Assembly (NCBI GenBank): GCA_030710605.1
Contig: CP092876.1
Span: forward strand, 66,340,115-66,404,114
Origin: Cordylochernes scorpioides
Taxonomy: Eukaryota; Arthropoda; Arachnida; Pseudoscorpiones; Chernetidae
DNA length: 64,000 nt
Reading direction: 5' to 3'
A program made the translations under genes and the position numbers. Numbering within the stretch: position 1 is the stretch's first letter; each line of letters begins with the position of its first letter. The notes below the pieces were generated by a model that worked only from the letters and a program-made list of their open reading frames with translations, ran no database searches and had not been told where the DNA came from. This document shows positions 52,273 through 63,768 of this stretch, one piece after another.

Positions 52273-55200
52273 CGACTAATTTTGTTGCTGACCAAATACA
52301 GGATAGTCGCAAACATCGTCTATTTGTTAAGGACAAAGAAACGGGTCTGCAGTTCCTGATAGACAGCGGTGCTGACGTCAGCGTAATTCCGCCAACTGAT
52401 AAGGATGTGCCAAGCAACGAACTCTTGCTATATGCTGCAAATGGTTCCAAAATAGTAACATTTGGCACTAAGGTGATCAAAATAGATTTGGGCCTAAGGC
52501 GATCCTTTCAGTGGTGTTTCATCATTGCCAAAGTGAACAAAGGAATTATTGGAGCTGATTTTTTGAATAATTTCAAGTTGATACTTGACATTAGCAATAA
52601 ACGGCTAATTGATGGCATAACTAACCTCTCAATTCGAGGTGATGTCATGTCCATCGACAGCACAAGTATCACCAGCACCATAAACAAGAACGAAAAATAT
52701 TACAATATATTGGCACAGTTCCCCGAAATAACTAAGCCCAATTTTTTAATAAATAAAGTCAAACATGACGTCGAACATCACATTATTACAAAGGGACAAC
52801 CAGTTTTCTCGAAACCAAGACCATTGGACCCAATGAAACTGATATTAGCAAAAGAGGAATTCCAGTTCATGCTTGATAATGATATAATCCGCCGATCAAG
52901 TTCACAATGGTCAAGTCCACTGCACATGGTCTTGAAGAAAAATGGACGTTTAGACCTTGTGGTGATTACAGAAGGTTAAATGACTGTACAGTTCCAGATA
53001 GATACCCAATTCCGAGATTAAACGATTTTAGTCACATACTGAACAAAAAGAAAATATTTTCAAAGGTCGATCTTTTTAAGGCATATTTTCAAATTCCAAT
53101 AGCCGAAGAAGATAAGCCAAAAACTACTATTACCACACCTTTTGGATTGTTTGAATTTAATGTTATGAGCTTTGGACTGAGGAATGCACCATCAACATTC
53201 CAGAGATGCATTCACCAAACTCTCCAAAACCTTGATTTTACATTCCCATATCTAGATGATATCCTAATAGCTTCCGAGTCAGAAGAGGAACACCAAAACC
53301 ATCTGAAGATAGTATTTGAAAGATTTAGCAAATACGGATTGAGAATAAATATGGAAAAATCTGTCTTTGGAGTTAAAGAAATAGAATTCTTGGGTTATTT
53401 AATTACGCCTGAAGGATTTAGCCCACTTCCAGAACGCGTAAAAGTTATCCAAGAATATAAATTGCCTACTACGATTCAGGAATTACGAGCCTTTTTAGGC
53501 ATGTTAAATTTCTACCGTCCATTTTTGAAAGATGCTGCGGAAACACAATCCATTTTGCACGATTACCTCAAAGGTTCAAAAAAGAAAGATAAAAGATTAA
53601 TTAATTGGACCGAAGAAGCAAAATAAATATTCAATAAATGCAAGAATGACCTAGCAAAAGCAACACTGTTAAGCTATCCCAATTCAGAACTACCTCTGTC
53701 GCTTTGCACAGATGCTTCAAATTGGGCGATAGGCGCAGTTTTGCAACAATACGAGAACGAAGCATGGAAGCCAATTGCATTCTTCTCGAAGAAGCTAAAT
53801 GAAAGTCAAAAAAATTATAGTACTTATGATCGAGAATTACTAAGCATATACACGTCAATCAAACATTTCAAATATATGCTGGAAGGAAGAACATTTAAAA
53901 TGTTTACTGATCATAAGCCCCTAGTCTTTGCCTTCAAGCAAAGAAATGATAAGGCATCTCCGAGGCAAGTTAGACAACTACAATACATTTCACAATTCTC
54001 TACAGATATCATCTACATCAAAGGAGAACAAAACATAGTTGCTGATAACTTATCGAGAATAGAAGACATCACCGAGATAATCGATTATGATGAGATAGCA
54101 AAAGAACAAGATAAAGATAAGGAACTTATAGAACTTATCAAAATTCGAATAAATCTCTAAAATTCAAACGCTATCCATTACCATCTGGTAAAAGTTTGTG
54201 GTGCGACACATCTACTGAAAATATTAGACCATTCGTTCCCAAAAAATTCAGAATGAAAATTTTCCAACAAATCCATGGATTATCACACCCTGGAATTAAA
54301 ACATCTGTGAAAGACATGACATCGAGATTTATATGGCCAGACATAAAAAGAAATATAAAAGAATGGGCGCAAACTTGTATTCAATGCCAAAGAAATAAAA
54401 CTTCTCGCCATACAAAATCAGAAATTAAGCAATTTAAAGAACCTGATGAATGTTTCAGCACGGTTCACATAGACTTAATCGGCCCATTTCCACCCTCCAA
54501 CGAATATGTTTATTGCCTCACGTGCATAGACCGTTTCACTGGTTGGATTGAAGCAATACCCATACGAAACGAAACTGCCGAAACAGTAGCAAGAGCATTT
54601 TACGAAGGATGGATCACCAGATTTGGAGTCCCATATGAAGTGATCACCGACCAAGGAAGGCAGTTCACTTCGGAATTGTTTAAAACCTTGGCGACTAATG
54701 TGGAGTGAAACTTAAGCATACCACCGCATATCACCCACAAAGTAACGGAAAAATTGAAAGATTCCATAGAACACTAAAAGCAGCAATAAGGGCGCACAAC
54801 TCGAATAAATGGACAGAGTCAATTCCCACGGTACTGCTAGGACTAAGAGCAGCCTTGAGAAAAGACTCTGACTACTCATTGACACAAATGGTCTATGGAA
54901 AAACAATTAAACTTCCAGGCGAGTTTTTCGACGCCCCTAAAATTTCAACCACCCCGGAGACATTTCTCCACAAACTGCAAAAGCAGATGGAATCACTCAA
55001 GCCCAAGTTAACACGACACAATACGTCCCCCAAAATATTTGTTTTCAAGGACTTAGAGACGTGTTCTCATGTCTTCTTGAAGACATGCAGAGTGAGAAAA
55101 TCATTGGAGCCTGCCTATGAGGGCCCATTCAAAGTTACTTCTAGGACCGACAAATACTTTTCAATCGAAATTAAAGGAAAGGAAATAAATGTTTCCATCG

Positions 55201-55400
55201 ATAGACTAAAACCAGCCTACATACTAAAAGAGGAAGAGGACATAGCCACCACACCTGGAGTAGCTGGGGACCCAAGACTCGCCCCACCTGGAGAGGATAA
55301 AGAACCTTCCGCCAGTGCTGCCCCCAAGATGTCAAGATCTGGAAGGACAATAAGAACCCCTGTTCATTTCAGAGATAAGGTGGAATGTTACCCAGGTTAG
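52240..55400 (+). pseudogene. Ty3-type Pol with three frameshifts and one stop
   Basis: Protease (FLIDSGADVSVIPP, near 52360), reverse transcriptase ([16 protein letters not shown]; active site [11 protein letters not shown] near 53250), RNase H (LCTDASNWAIGAVL, near 53705; TDHKPLVFAF), and integrase with the zinc motif (HGLSHPGIKT...CIQCQ) and Asp/Asp/Glu signatures (VHIDLIGPFP, VITDQGRQF, YHPQSNGKIERFHR). The frame changes near 52950, 54160 and 54700, and a TAA lies at 53624-53626. All domains are recognisable, but the copy cannot make a full Pol. The C-terminus after the integrase is Pro/Ser-rich and ends at 55400. Confidence 0.9.
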
Positions 55401-55456
55401 GAGTTGTTGTCCTACATGGTCCTCATCTCGTAACTTAGTTACTTGGGAGGGAGTGA

Positions 55457-55732
55457 TGTAGGGACACCACTCATTCTCAATAATTATTCTAGAAAATGTA
55501 AATTCAATTTGTATATTTTATTTTTGGTTATAATTGATAGTTTAGAAATTATAATCTCTTTGTAAAAAATATTTGTTATCATCATCAATTTTATTGTTGC
55601 CTTCTAATTGTAAACAAACTTTGTATATAAAGACATTTTAGATATAAGATATTAAATTAATATGTGTGAAGAAAAATAAATTGTTTAATTATTCAAAGTT
55701 GTAATAATTGAGCCTCAAGAAATGCCCACACA
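55457..55732 (+). repeat. Ty3 element 3' LTR
   Basis: 276 bp. By eye it differs from the 5' LTR at one position near 55529 and two adjacent positions near 55592. Confidence 0.9.
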
Positions 55733-56290
55733 AAATCTAGAATAAATAACCTAACACACTTGTTTAGTAGAAATTGATTATATGTAACCTAGAGTTATTT
55801 ACCTGGCACATGTTTAGCGAGAATAGTTTAGATTAAGTCTAGAATGAATACTCTAACACATTTTTTAGTAGAAATTTATTAGATTTAAACTAGTTATTTA
55901 CTTAGCACATATGTTTAGCGAGAATAGCTTAGATTAAATCTAGAATGAATACTCGAACACATTTTTTTAGTAGAAATTGATTAGATTTAACCTAGTTATT
56001 TACTTATCACATATGTTTAGCGAGAATAGCTTAGATTAAATCTAGAATGAATGCACTAACACATTTGTTTGGTAGAAATTGATTAGATTTACCTTAGAGT
56101 TATTTACCTAGCACATATGCTCAGTGAAAATAGCTTAGATTAAATCTAGAATGAATATTCTAACACATTTGTTTAGTAGAAATTGATTAGATTTAACCTA
56201 GAGTTATTTACCTAGCACATATGTTTAGTGAGAATAGCTTAGATTAAATCTAGAATGAATAACCTAACACATTTGTTTAGTAGAAAGCAT
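55733..56290. repeat. Satellite array, right part
   Basis: Continues the ~104-bp satellite after the Ty3 insertion. The aaat duplication and following ctagaataaataacc restore the unit interrupted at 50953. About five more units with small deletions. Confidence 0.85.
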
Positions 56291-56598
56291 TGTAAATATT
56301 ATATAGAATATAGGTATTTCAACTTTTTTTTTTTTTTTGTAAAGTGGGTAAGCATTTTTTATAGGTGCTTTGTTACGTTTATTTGTAACATTATTCTATT
56401 TTATGTGAAGTGGTATTATATATATTAGAAGGTAATTCATCTTTAATTTCATATAAGTTATAAAATGAAAGTGGTACATATAAGCAACTCAGGCCTCAGG
56501 AATAAATAAGTTGTATTGATATAGAAAATGCATTAGAATATTATGAAACTATTGTATAAACATTATGCAAACATATTTAGAATGCAAAAAAAAAGGAT
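56291..56598. other. 3' flank of the ankyrin gene
   Basis: AT-rich with a T run at 56323-56338. Nothing else recognised. Confidence 0.5.
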
Positions 56599-58035
56599 TT
56601 ATTTGCTATTTACAAATTTTCCTAGATTGCTATTGGTCAAATTCTTCGCAATCTTTTCTCGAACCAACGCGTTGATTTTTCCATAGCGTTGTGTCTTAGC
56701 GCCATCTTCCCAATTGACCATGAATTGAGCCCTCTTGAAACTTTCCGAAATCTGTCTTTCAATTAGGTCAAGGTAGTTAGGGAAGTTTTTGGCATAACAG
56801 TCCTTGTAGGACTCCAGCTCCCAACTGATTCTTGCAGGGCTTCTTAAGACGATGAAACTTCTTCTATTGATATCTGGTTCTGTTAAGAAACTCTGAAGTG
56901 TAATTTCGCTTCGTCCAAGAATGTGTTGTGACATTTTATCAACTTCCCTTTGAATTTCTTTCCAATAGTTAAAATTTTCCAAGAGGAGAGTAATGCTGCT
57001 TGGAGATGCGTTACGATTAAAAAGAACAAAATGTCGAATAATTCTGTTTATGACAGGTTCATATGAATGAATATTATCTTGCACAAAACGGTTATTTAAC
57101 AAAATATCTATATTTCTCTCAATATTTCGAGAAATATTCATATAATAGTCCAATATATACAATTTAGATAAATCATTATTGTCATTGATATGACAACCTA
57201 TTGAAAAGGCAACAAAGCATAAAGGTGGTATTTTATCGATCTTACTTTCTTTGTTTATGTCATATCCTGCTTCAACTAAAGTTTTCATGATCAGAAAATT
57301 TCTATCTGAAGCAAAGGGATGTAACAGCTCCAGACGATGAATATTTTGGTTAACATCAGCACCTGATGCTATCAGAATTTTTGCCATTTCTTCATTTAAA
57401 TCAGCAAATACCTCTGTTAACATATGCAAAGGTGTCGAACCATATTTATCTGGTTTATTTACACTACATCCTGATTTAATTAGAAGATATATTATTTCAG
57501 ACTGTTTATGAATCATGGCTTGAACTAATAATGACTCTGTATCCTTTTCATTTTGTAAATATGTTGATACACTTCCAGAATCATAAAATACTTTAAAATT
57601 TTCGGAACTCAGCCTAACACTATTTTTCATACAAAGTATTCCTTCATCAGATAAATGATCAAGTTTGACACCTGCTTTAAGAAGTTCTTGAAAATAGCGC
57701 GAATCTGGCAGCTGTGAAGCAAGAAGTAAAGTAGAATGACCACACACATTTTTGGCGTTACAATCAGCACCTGTCTCAATTAAGTATCGAAATATTTCTA
57801 ATTCATCCACCATCATAGCAAGCTGCAAAGGTGTATTGTTACATTCAATACTTGAGCTGTTATCATCATCTCTTTCTAAAAGGTACTTGGCTATTTGAGG
57901 TATATCCTTCTTTAGCTTGCTAAATAAAGGATGAAAAATAATTTTACCTTTCCTACAATTGATATTAGCTCCATTGTCGATCAATTTCTTTACTTCTTCT
58001 AAGTTTCCATCTTTGATTGCTTTATTTAGATCCAT
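56599..58035 (-). CDS. Ankyrin-repeat protein, single exon, 478 aa
   Basis: Intact frame from ATG 58035 to TAA, with the stop embedded in an AATAAA-type hexamer (aaataaatc). The N-terminal two-thirds are ankyrin repeats, a protein-binding scaffold: residues ~1-33 (EEVKKLIDNGANINCRKG), ~66-98 (NTPLQLAMMVDELEIFRYLI), ~99-131 (HSTLLLASQ), ~165-197 (EIIYLLIKSGCSVNKPD), ~198-235 (YGSTPLHMLTEVF, then AKILIASGADVNQN) and a degenerate one after it. The C-terminal ~140 residues (EIQREVDKMSQHILGRSEI, then FPNYLDLIERQISESFKRAQ) are not ankyrin. They weakly recall the C-terminal region that follows ankyrin repeats in PRANC-type proteins of parasitoid wasps, but I cannot confirm this. No signal peptide or membrane segment. 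The upstream DNA is extremely AT-rich. Being intronless among transposons, it could be a retrocopy, a transferred gene or an element-carried gene. Confidence 0.8.
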   Translation of the reverse strand: MDLNKAIKDGNLEEVKKLIDNGANINCRKGKIIFHPLFSKLKKDIPQIAKYLLERDDDNSSSIECNNTPLQLAMMVDELEIFRYLIETGADCNAKNVCGHSTLLLASQLPDSRYFQELLKAGVKLDHLSDEGILCMKNSVRLSSENFKVFYDSGSVSTYLQNEKDTESLLVQAMIHKQSEIIYLLIKSGCSVNKPDKYGSTPLHMLTEVFADLNEEMAKILIASGADVNQNIHRLELLHPFASDRNFLIMKTLVEAGYDINKESKIDKIPPLCFVAFSIGCHINDNNDLSKLYILDYYMNISRNIERNIDILLNNRFVQDNIHSYEPVINRIIRHFVLFNRNASPSSITLLLENFNYWKEIQREVDKMSQHILGRSEITLQSFLTEPDINRRSFIVLRSPARISWELESYKDCYAKNFPNYLDLIERQISESFKRAQFMVNWEDGAKTQRYGKINALVREKIAKNLTNSNLGKFVNSK

Positions 58036-58527
58036 TATATTTTTTATTACCTATTCGCGCTGCAAAAGATATGTTTTCATTTGATGAAAATATTATAAAA
58101 TGTGTATTCTTTTGAAATAATTAATAAAATCTGTTCGTATTTAACAGATTATTCAACAATATCTCTATAATTTATATTAAAAAATAATAATTAAGACGTT
58201 TTAGGAAATATTCAACTTATATAAAAATATTCCCCCTTAAACATTTTTTGAACATTATTGCGTATGTATGTTTGTGAATATTTCAATTGAACTAGAATAT
58301 ATATATATATATTTTTTTTTTTTTCAAATATTCTAAAACTTCTTATTAATTAAAATATTATTGAATAAATAGCTAATTGATTCAGCTTTGCTCAGCTTCT
58401 CTCCTTAATGAAGGTTTGTGAAGGTAATATTATTCTTTAAAATGTAATTTATCACACACACATTATCATATAATTATAGCTCCAAAATGAAGTAGTTTGA
58501 TATAAAAATTTGAATATGGTGAATTGA
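58036..58527. other. AT-rich 5' flank of the ankyrin gene
   Basis: More than 80% A/T by eye with (AT)n and T runs (58303-58325). The promoter of the ankyrin gene would lie here. No specific element can be called. Confidence 0.4.
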
Positions 58528-58990
58528 TATATTGATGATACAAATAATGAAAAGTAATATCTCTCGTCTCTTCGAAAATACTGATAAGAATAATATCGAG
58601 ATGCTAATTATAAAAAGTATTTGCCAAAACAATACAAATTTATTTCAGCAAACTTTATTTCAGGAAAAAGCTGAGCTAGTTAAAATGATAATAAAGTCAA
58701 ATTGGAATTCAACATCAATCATCCTTATATTCGAATATTTCCACACCAACAAGTGGTTTTTTCAATTTTAAAAATCATTAGAGACCTTAAGTAAAACCTC
58801 GAGAAAAATTAACTCTATACTGCTTTTATAATCAAAGGATAATGGATATAGAAGTTATAAAAAGGAATCAGCCTCATGCAAAGAATATCCTTTGGTGTAA
58901 AAAAAAAAGCAGAAACTTTTGAGCTTAGATATTCAAGACCATTTGCTATCTTGGTTACTTCTTGTCATTTAGAGTGATTTAAAATGCATT
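58528..58990 (+). repeat. Repeat copy 1, shared with 62544-63010
   Basis: About 460 bp repeated in the same orientation at 62544-63010 (shared aatgaaaagtaatatct, aatatcgagatg, aaattggaattcaacatcaa). It adjoins a Helitron-type helicase remnant, so it may be the 3' part of that element. A 79-aa open frame here is broken in the other copy and is probably not a gene. Confidence 0.7.
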
Positions 58991-59350
58991 TATTTTATTT
59001 CAGGGCTAGCAATATTTATAGTTTTGCATATACATGGATTCAACTTTACATGTATGCTATCAAAAGTTCGCACACGTGAAAAAGCCACATAGAGCTGTTC
59101 TAGCGTAAACACAGGCTCTTATAGCAAGAGACCCACTCAAGCAAAGGTTTGGCCTAAACCCTTTTTATAGTCATAGAAAAAGCCAACCTATTAGAAACTG
59201 ACGCCTCTTCAGAATGAAAGGAAGGTTGATATCTGAAGGAGCCAAAGATATTTTTGACACTAATAAAGTTTCTCCAACTTTGGTCCCTGGCAGTATTTGA
59301 GCTTAAATAACATGAGAGCACATGCGCTGGATTACTTAATGTGTGCAATT
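58991..59350 (-). pseudogene. Helitron/Pif1-type helicase C-terminal remnant
   Basis: The minus strand reads INLPFILKRRQF, NRLAFSMTIK and, in another frame, EQLYVAFSRVRTFDSI. The last is helicase motif VI as found in Pif1 and Helitron helicases. Frames shift at least twice and stops are present. It is the only autonomous-Helitron coding trace in the window. Confidence 0.75.
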
Positions 59351-60149
59351 GAAAATACCTTGCTTAGGATTCAAATTTCTCAGAATCAAAACAATAGTAA
59401 CAACTTTAGAGTTTAACAGGTGTGGAGGCATTCCTGTAGGCTATTGAGAAATTCAGTATGGTAGTTATTTTGCTCCTTCACATTCTCACACTCCAAACTG
59501 TTAAAACTGATAAAACACTGTCTCATGTTTGGTAAGCAATTGCAGGAAAGAAACTATGGGCATTAATTGAAAAGTTAAAATAAATATATTTAAAGTGAAA
59601 AAAAAAAGAAAAATCTAACAAATCAGAAAGAAAATTGCAAACAACACAACTATATTGCTGATAAGACGACATAAAAAAGGACACAAGGTAATAACACCAA
59701 ATCCAAAATAAATAAATGGTGTGTGACGTTTCGAAAACAGCGTGGTTTTTTTATCTTGAGACAAAAGTACTGAATGAGAAAAATATTACTGCATGTTTTA
59801 AATGGTTTCTGTTATCAAGTTTGTAAACAAGATAGCAGATAAGATGAAGATAACCTAAAAATAAGTAATCAACAATTGATTGAGAAAAAAATATTCCATA
59901 GACATTAGGAAAGATCCTGAAAAGTTACTGCAAAAAAGAAAACCAGACACAAAAATCGGGCTAAATTTAAATTTACAATTATAATAAAGTAATTATAAAT
60001 AAATATATAACAATGGAATCAGAAATACGAAATATTAAAATATACAAGTATCAGAGTCATCAATTCTGTCATCGTTTGATTTTGTGAATGGGATTTTTTT
60101 CCGTAATATATGTAACTAATATGACTGAAATTTTAGCAGTATGTATAGT
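59351..60149. other. AT-rich spacer
   Basis: No gene or repeat recognised. Confidence 0.5.
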
Positions 60150-60756
60150 AGAATCTGGAAAAACTTATATTGAATATTTAAGGTCTCTATCCCGAATATT
60201 CTTCGAGTTATTTGCAAATTTGAGGTGCAAATTTGCTCTTTCGCTCGCAAGCAGCGCTTCTAGCGGTGAAGATGGGAGGTAATATCAGCTGACCTAATGT
60301 ACATGTAAAACGTGTTTTAACAGGACATAGAAAAAATATGGAAGAGATATTTGTCACATTTTTAGCCAAGAAAAATTGAAATTGACAGATTCTGGGCAAA
60401 AATAGTTGTTTTTTTTTTTTAGTCAGAAAATGATTATGATAATATTGTTGTTTCATATTTGATTATCACAGATACAAAATTATATTCGGAAAAATTCCAA
60501 AAAGCAGACCACGGGTGAAGCCAGTTCATTTTTAGTATGCAGGAACAAAATTCTAACAGAAAAACATTCATTCGAGCAGAAGACACAAAGCCAGATCATC
60601 TCTTTATAAAAATATCGCTTCTCAGGCACAAAGTTTGGAACGGGACGTTTCACAAGAATGACATCCACGGCGCCAATTTATAATTGTAACGAATAGTATT
60701 TGAATAAAAGCATTTAATCGGGTAAAACCCGGGCGTTGCCCGGGTCATTCGGCTAG
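60150..60756 (+). mobile_element. Helitron-like element
   Basis: The right part matches the copies at 25605-26915 from about 60417 on, including atatcgcttctc (U2 start), and ends with hairpin and CTAG (60753-60756). The left part contains the ctcgcaagcagcgc motif. The 5' end is not clear. Confidence 0.65.
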
Positions 60757-60983
60757 TATATATATACACACACAAAAGCCTATATCAGGGACTTGCCCCA
60801 TACTGATTCTCCCAATTGGGTAAGGTAATAATCATGTTTGTTATCTACATAGAAATTGAACTGGCTTTACTCTTCGTCTCAAAGTCATTCACTTGTTGAC
60901 TGGTCCTTACATAATGATGATCTAAAAAAATTATAGTAAGCTATTGCCTTTGATTTGTTTGCTGATATTTTTTGAAGCAATAC

Positions 60984-61217
60984 TTAGAGTGAAGTGTTGG
61001 TACATTTAATTTGTTGATATAGGGCTTTCCTCTCTGCATCAAGGGCTGTACAATTAAGCAGGTAATAGGAGAGTTCTCCAGTAATATCCTTGTCACACAG
61101 TGTACATGTTAAGTTTTTAGCCTCAAACGTCAGAACGTGTTTTTTTTTTTTTTTTTGAAAACTGTAAATTGTATTCTCGATTGAGCTATACATCATTGGC
61201 TGGTAAAGGGAAATCAT
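60984..61217 (-). pseudogene. LINE ORF2 C-terminal remnant
   Basis: Minus-strand reading with CTLCDKDITGEL and NCTALDAERKAL, resembling the C-terminal CCHC finger region of LINE ORF2 proteins, with Tyr in place of the expected His. A poly-T/poly-Lys run lies before it. Too short to assign a family. Confidence 0.5.
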
Positions 61218-62061
61218 CGGTTAGGTAACATTCTGTTTCCATTGAGGTATGGAACTTTTTTTTAATAAAAAATATGGAATATATATTAGAAATTAATTGA
61301 AAACAATAAGACAAAATAACTTGTTTTAAAAATAATCAATTTGATGAAGATAAATAACAAATGAGATAAGCAACATTTGAAGGCAAAAAATATATGATTG
61401 TAAAATCGAATAATTAAAAAATAAATATATATATTAATATTTGGAAAATACAAATAAAATGATCATGTGAAGCAAAAAACCAATATTTATTTATTTTTTT
61501 ATTTATCTATTTATTTCATCTCAATTTACAGGTTTTTCATTCGAGCACAGCCCTCGAGTCACCCTGTCCTGGCTCTTTACACATGGCGAGTTGGTGGAGT
61601 ATAGGTGGTCCCCCTAGACCTTGCAGGAGGGCAGCTGTTGGACGATGAACTCTTAACTAAGCGTCAGGGTCGGGTCGTCGGAATCGGGGATTGATATCTC
61701 CTTTATTTTGTAGAATATCTTGTATGATTGGATTATTTGAATTTTGCATTTGAAGGTATAATTTCTAAACGGGGGGAAGTTTGGTACATATCTTCTAGAT
61801 CGGGTTATTTCAAGTCCTCCTTCAGTATCTTGTTTGATAGGTTGAATGGATCTCTTATACTTGTCTGAAGGCAGATTCTCATTAATGCGTTTATCCTATT
61901 TTTGTCTGTGGTTGTGATATATTTGCACCAAACTGAGAGTGCGTATGTTCCTATCGGAAGGATACAACTTCTGTATAGGGTAATCTTTTGTTTTGTTGAC
62001 AATTTGGTTTATAGTTGAACAGACTTGATAATTTGAGTCAAAAGGCGATCCATCAATTAAG

Positions 62062-62290
62062 ATTATATAAAAGGGCGTACCTGGATCTGTAAAGAAAAAA
62101 AAAACTATTTTTTTCTTAAAATATTTCGAGAGATTGCTCTCTCTTTATCAATTTATTGCACAGTGAATTTGAGATTATATAAAAGGGCGTACCTGTATCT
62201 GTAAAGGAAAAAAAAAAACAGTGAATTTCACTGTGCAATAAATTGATAAAGAGGGAGCAATCTCTCGAAATATTTGAAGAAAAAAATTGT
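62062..62290. repeat. Imperfect inverted repeat with direct repeats
   Basis: Arms of about 52 bp (62113-62164 and 62229-62280; cactgtgcaataaattgata on the right) differ at few positions. A ~40-bp direct repeat (gattatataaaagggcgtac) occurs at 62061 and 62173, one copy inside the loop. Confidence 0.85.
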
Positions 62291-62309
62291 TTTTTTTTTC
62301 TTTACAAAA

Positions 62310-62409
62310 ATCATAAAGAAAGCAAAAATCGCAAAAATAACATTATCAAGTCTTATATAAAAATAAGACTTGATAATGTTATTTTTGCGATTTTTGCTTT
62401 CTTTATGAT
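62310..62409. repeat. Perfect 46-bp inverted repeat
   Basis: Left arm 62310-62355 and right arm 62364-62409 are exact complements around the 8-nt loop tataaaaa. The arm sequence is LINE ORF2 coding DNA (encoding IIKKAKIAKIT), so one strand of the LINE has been copied back on itself. Confidence 0.95.
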
Positions 62410-62543
62410 ATTTTGACATGCATGTTGAATTTCAACTTGGAGTCTAAATGAAAATTTTGGTATATAGATGGCTATATATAGTTAAGTATCTTTGGTGGAG
62501 ATAGCTTCAAACTTTACAACTGTAAACTCTGTTATCCTATTAT

Positions 62544-63010
62544 CTATATAGATGTTAATAATGAAAAGTAATATCTTTCTTCTCATCGAAAATACTAATA
62601 AGAAAAATATCGAGATGTTCATTTAAAAAATATTTGCTCAAACAATAATTATTTATTTCAGCAAACTTCCATTCAGGGAAAAGCTGTGCTAGTTGAAATG
62701 ATAATAAATTCAAATTGGAATTCAACATCAATCATCCTTATATTTAAATATTACTAAACCAACAAGTGTGTGTGTGTGTGGTTAAAATTTTAAAATCATG
62801 ACATTAGGTAAAACCTCGAGAGAAATTTACTCTATGCTGCTTTTATAATCAAAGGAAAGTGGATATAGAAGGTATAAAAAGGATTCAACCTCGGGCAAAG
62901 AATCTCCGTTGTTGTAAAAAAAGCAGCAAGTTTTCGAGCATAGATATTCACGCCCATTTGTTATCTCAGTTCCTTCTTGTCATCTAGAAAGATTTACAAT
63001 GCCTTTTCTA
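62544..63010 (+). repeat. Repeat copy 2, shared with 58528-58990
   Basis: The same ~460-bp sequence as 58528-58990 with about 10-15% differences and a (GT)n insertion near 62765. The partial reading frame in copy 1 is broken here. Confidence 0.7.
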
Positions 63011-63532
63011 TTTTAAATATACCTGATTTTTTTATGTGCAAATATACAAATTCTAATTGCTTTTAAATTTCGAAAACAAAATGTTTATATCAAGCCCTGA
63101 AAATATTGGGCTCGGAATTTTGCAGCTTTTATACAATACAGAAGGCTCTTTGCATATATACACATTCATGTTTTATAATCTATGTTGATAAACAGACCTA
63201 CATATTTTAAAAAATCAATAATTATATTATTATATATTTTTGTTTCAACGCTTTTTTTCCAGCAGTTTTTGTTTGTGAACAAGGTTTCTAGTAAATCAAT
63301 ATGGATTAATTTTGGATACAGTTTAGGGTGATGTACTTTATTACCAGTAGCTCTTTGTGGAATTAAGTAACTTGATGGACTAGACTTCAATGTCCTCCAC
63401 CAGAAGGATCCTCCTCAACGGCTGGCTCCCATCCTGTTGAGGCAAGAATCTCTGGCATCCATTTGCAAGATCATCTACACGACCACACTCCTAAGACCAC
63501 TGCTGATGTCACACTCGTTTCGGTGTCCACTT
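63011..63532. other. Spacer
   Basis: AT-rich to about 63370, then GC-richer sequence leading into the exon-like segment. No gene called. Confidence 0.4.
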
Positions 63533-63768
63533 TCACAGAACAGTCATCTTCGGGGCACCTCCTGCCTTTGGGTTAGCTGCTGCTATCCACTGAACCTTCT
63601 CCTTCCGCGCCTTCTTCAGGACGTCTCGCTGTTGAACGGCTGTCACCAGACTGTCTGATCTTCCCGCTTCTCTCTTCATCAGCTTATCCTTCTTTTTTCC
63701 TCTGTTTCCCTGGGCCAGTAGTACATCCTTAACTATCTCCAAAATCGTCTTGGTTCTTGTGAAGAGAG
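63533..63768 (-). CDS. Candidate terminal exon of an unidentified gene
   Basis: On the minus strand, a possible acceptor (ttttggcatcag) is followed by an open frame reading PLFTRTKTILEIVKDVLLAQ, then GKKKDKLMKREAGR and KKARKEKVQWIAAANPKAGG, ending in TGA. It is GC-richer and more codon-like than its surroundings and rich in Lys/Arg, suggesting a nuclear or nucleic-acid-binding tail. No family recognised. The rest of the gene would lie to the right of the window. Confidence 0.4.

Larger units (their letters stand above)
50954..55732 (+). mobile_element. Ty3/gypsy-type LTR retrotransposon
   Basis: 276-bp LTRs (50954-51229 and 55457-55732) differ at three positions by eye. The duplication aaat (50950-50953 and 55733-55736) lies in the satellite. 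A primer-site-like tggtgagccggacgtgatcc follows the left LTR (51234 on), and a purine tract (gggagggagtga) precedes the right LTR. Gag and Pol are present, with Pol broken. No envelope frame. Confidence 0.93.
61500..62445 (-). mobile_element. Jockey-like LINE 3' fragment with foldback insertion
   Basis: Minus-strand copy of the family at 40076-40722: (AAAT)n tail at ~61490-61520, a 3' UTR matching aggacaaggtgactcgc with changes, then ORF2 C-terminus (61805-62002, NRINALMRICLQTSIRDPF). The coding sequence breaks near 62030 and resumes near 62355 (NIHVK-type segment), with about 320 bp of inverted and direct duplications in between. Confidence 0.8.

Noticed and set aside
58532-58771. 79-aa protein possibly related to the nearby ankyrin gene
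   Set aside because: The second copy at 62544-63010 has lost the frame, and no ankyrin consensus is visible.
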